Source: an uncultured Atopobium sp. (lineage in GTDB: Bacteria > Actinomycetota > Coriobacteriia > Coriobacteriales > Atopobiaceae). From it: DNA of 5,809 nt. The position numbers and the translations under genes were made by a program. Location: assembly GCA_937990665.1 (NCBI GenBank), contig CALKRF010000150.1:1-5809 (forward strand), read 5' to 3'. The notes below the pieces were generated by a model that was given only the letters and a program-made list of their open reading frames with translations, searched no databases and was not told where the DNA came from. Shown piece after piece: positions 5,216 through 5,809 of the stretch (positions within the stretch are counted from its first letter, which is position 1; each line of letters starts with the position of its first letter).

Positions 5216-5809
5216 ATGCAGAACGCAGATGACACTTTGGCGAGAAAATCGGTGAGCCTTGAAGCGGAGTCTATTTCTGACTCTGCTTCACGGTTTCCGT
5301 TCCCAACTCGTGAGCTTGCGCGTAAAGAGCTCTTGTGGGATCGCTCTGTTGCTCGTATTCCTGAAGAGGATAAAGAGCGCGTGATTGATTTAGCTTGGTC
5401 AAAAGGTGAGTCTGCTGCGCATATGGTGTTTGAAGAATCAAACGGTCAAAGTGACTTTTTTCAGATCTGCAAAGATGCAGGTTTGACTATTATCAAAAAA
5501 GATATTGATTGCGTGTATGGTAACCAGCGTTATTTCAGTGATTATGTTTCTGGTACAAAAGAAATCACGCTCTATGAGCAGTCGTGCGCGCTGTGGGCAA
5601 AACAAAATCAACTCGAGCTGCATGATGCTCAAAATCTTATTTTGATGCATGAGTTTTTTCACGTGTTGGAGACAACTCGTCTTGGATTAACCAGCAAAGA
5701 ATATACCGTTCCATTGTTTACTATTGGCCCTTTTCAATTAGGAAAAACGGGTATTCACGCTCTGTCCGAAATTGCAGCACACGCATTTACCAACACCTAT
5801 TATGGTTTA
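5216..5809 (+). CDS. Unrecognised protein with HExxH zinc-metallopeptidase motif, 3'-truncated
   Basis: The first 198 codons of a gene that runs off the window. It starts at ATG 5216, 6 nt after the hydantoinase TAA and in the same frame; the RBS is weak (GGGTGA at 5201-5205 region), which suggests translational coupling. There is no signal peptide or membrane segment, so it should be cytosolic. Residues 1-80 are polar and charged. Residues 81-144 (FFQICKDAGLTIIKKDID ... YFSDYVSGTKEITLYE) resemble the mixed alpha/beta part ahead of the active site in small IrrE/ImmA-like zinc peptidases. HEFFHVLE (145-152) is the HExxH motif, and E185 in ALSEIAAHAF (182-191), 36 residues after the second His, is a candidate third zinc ligand, giving a gluzincin-type site. 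Family placement is inference. It could be a peptidase or amidohydrolase acting with the neighbouring enzyme, or a regulator-cleaving protease. Confidence 0.7.
   Translation, partial: MQNADDTLARKSVSLEAESISDSASRFPFPTRELARKELLWDRSVARIPEEDKERVIDLAWSKGESAAHMVFEESNGQSDFFQICKDAGLTIIKKDIDCVYGNQRYFSDYVSGTKEITLYEQSCALWAKQNQLELHDAQNLILMHEFFHVLETTRLGLTSKEYTVPLFTIGPFQLGKTGIHALSEIAAHAFTNTYYGL
5255..5295 (+). other. Long RNA hairpin inside the start of the HExxH gene
   Basis: TGAAGCGGAGTC (5260-5271) pairs with GACTCTGCTTCA (5279-5290) over 12 positions, including one G-U, around a 7-nt loop TATTTCT. After one T/C mismatch the stem continues with CC/GG and further pairs to 5255 and 5295. It covers codons for residues 14-27, about 50 nt after the hydantoinase stop. 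There is no real T-run after it, so it is not a clear terminator. It may be a transcript-end, RNA-processing or translation-damping element. Confidence 0.45.

Overview
The window has moderate GC and all genes point rightward: a 5'-truncated HAD-type phosphatase end, a ROK-like transcriptional regulator, a multi-spanning membrane transporter, a HyuA-type hydantoinase/oxoprolinase, and the first 198 codons of an unrecognised protein with an HExxH zinc-peptidase motif. Strong AAGGAGG ribosome-binding sites, a GTG start and the codon mix suggest a Gram-positive bacterium. A low- to mid-GC actinobacterium of the Atopobium/Lancefieldella (Coriobacteriia) kind is my best guess, but no rRNA or taxon marker is present, so this is weak inference.

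Layout. 3-212: C-terminus of a Cof-like HAD phosphatase, probably unrelated to what follows. 213-359: a candidate sigma-70-type promoter and a perfect 10-bp inverted repeat with TTATTT/AAATAA half-sites, suitable as an autoregulatory operator. 360-1421: ROK-like regulator with an intact winged helix-turn-helix but a degenerate effector domain; its 3' end carries an 18-bp perfect palindrome. 1422-1664: a 243-bp leader packed with small palindromes and hairpins. 1665-2966: permease. 2967-3061: a strong intrinsic terminator hairpin followed by a strong RBS. 3062-5209: HyuA-like ATP-dependent enzyme. 5216-5809: HExxH protein, 6 nt after the hydantoinase stop codon and in the same frame, running off the window.

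Working model (inference): the ROK-like protein controls its own gene and possibly the transporter; the permease imports a small, probably anionic or cyclic-amide compound; the HyuA-like protein acts on it using ATP; and the HExxH protein is co-expressed. The terminator between permease and enzyme would make the enzyme and HExxH genes a partially read-through, lower-level part of the transcript. No HyuB partner, cyclic-amide hydrolase of another family or PTS gene is visible here. The least explained parts are the palindrome array at 1376-1496 and the HExxH protein.
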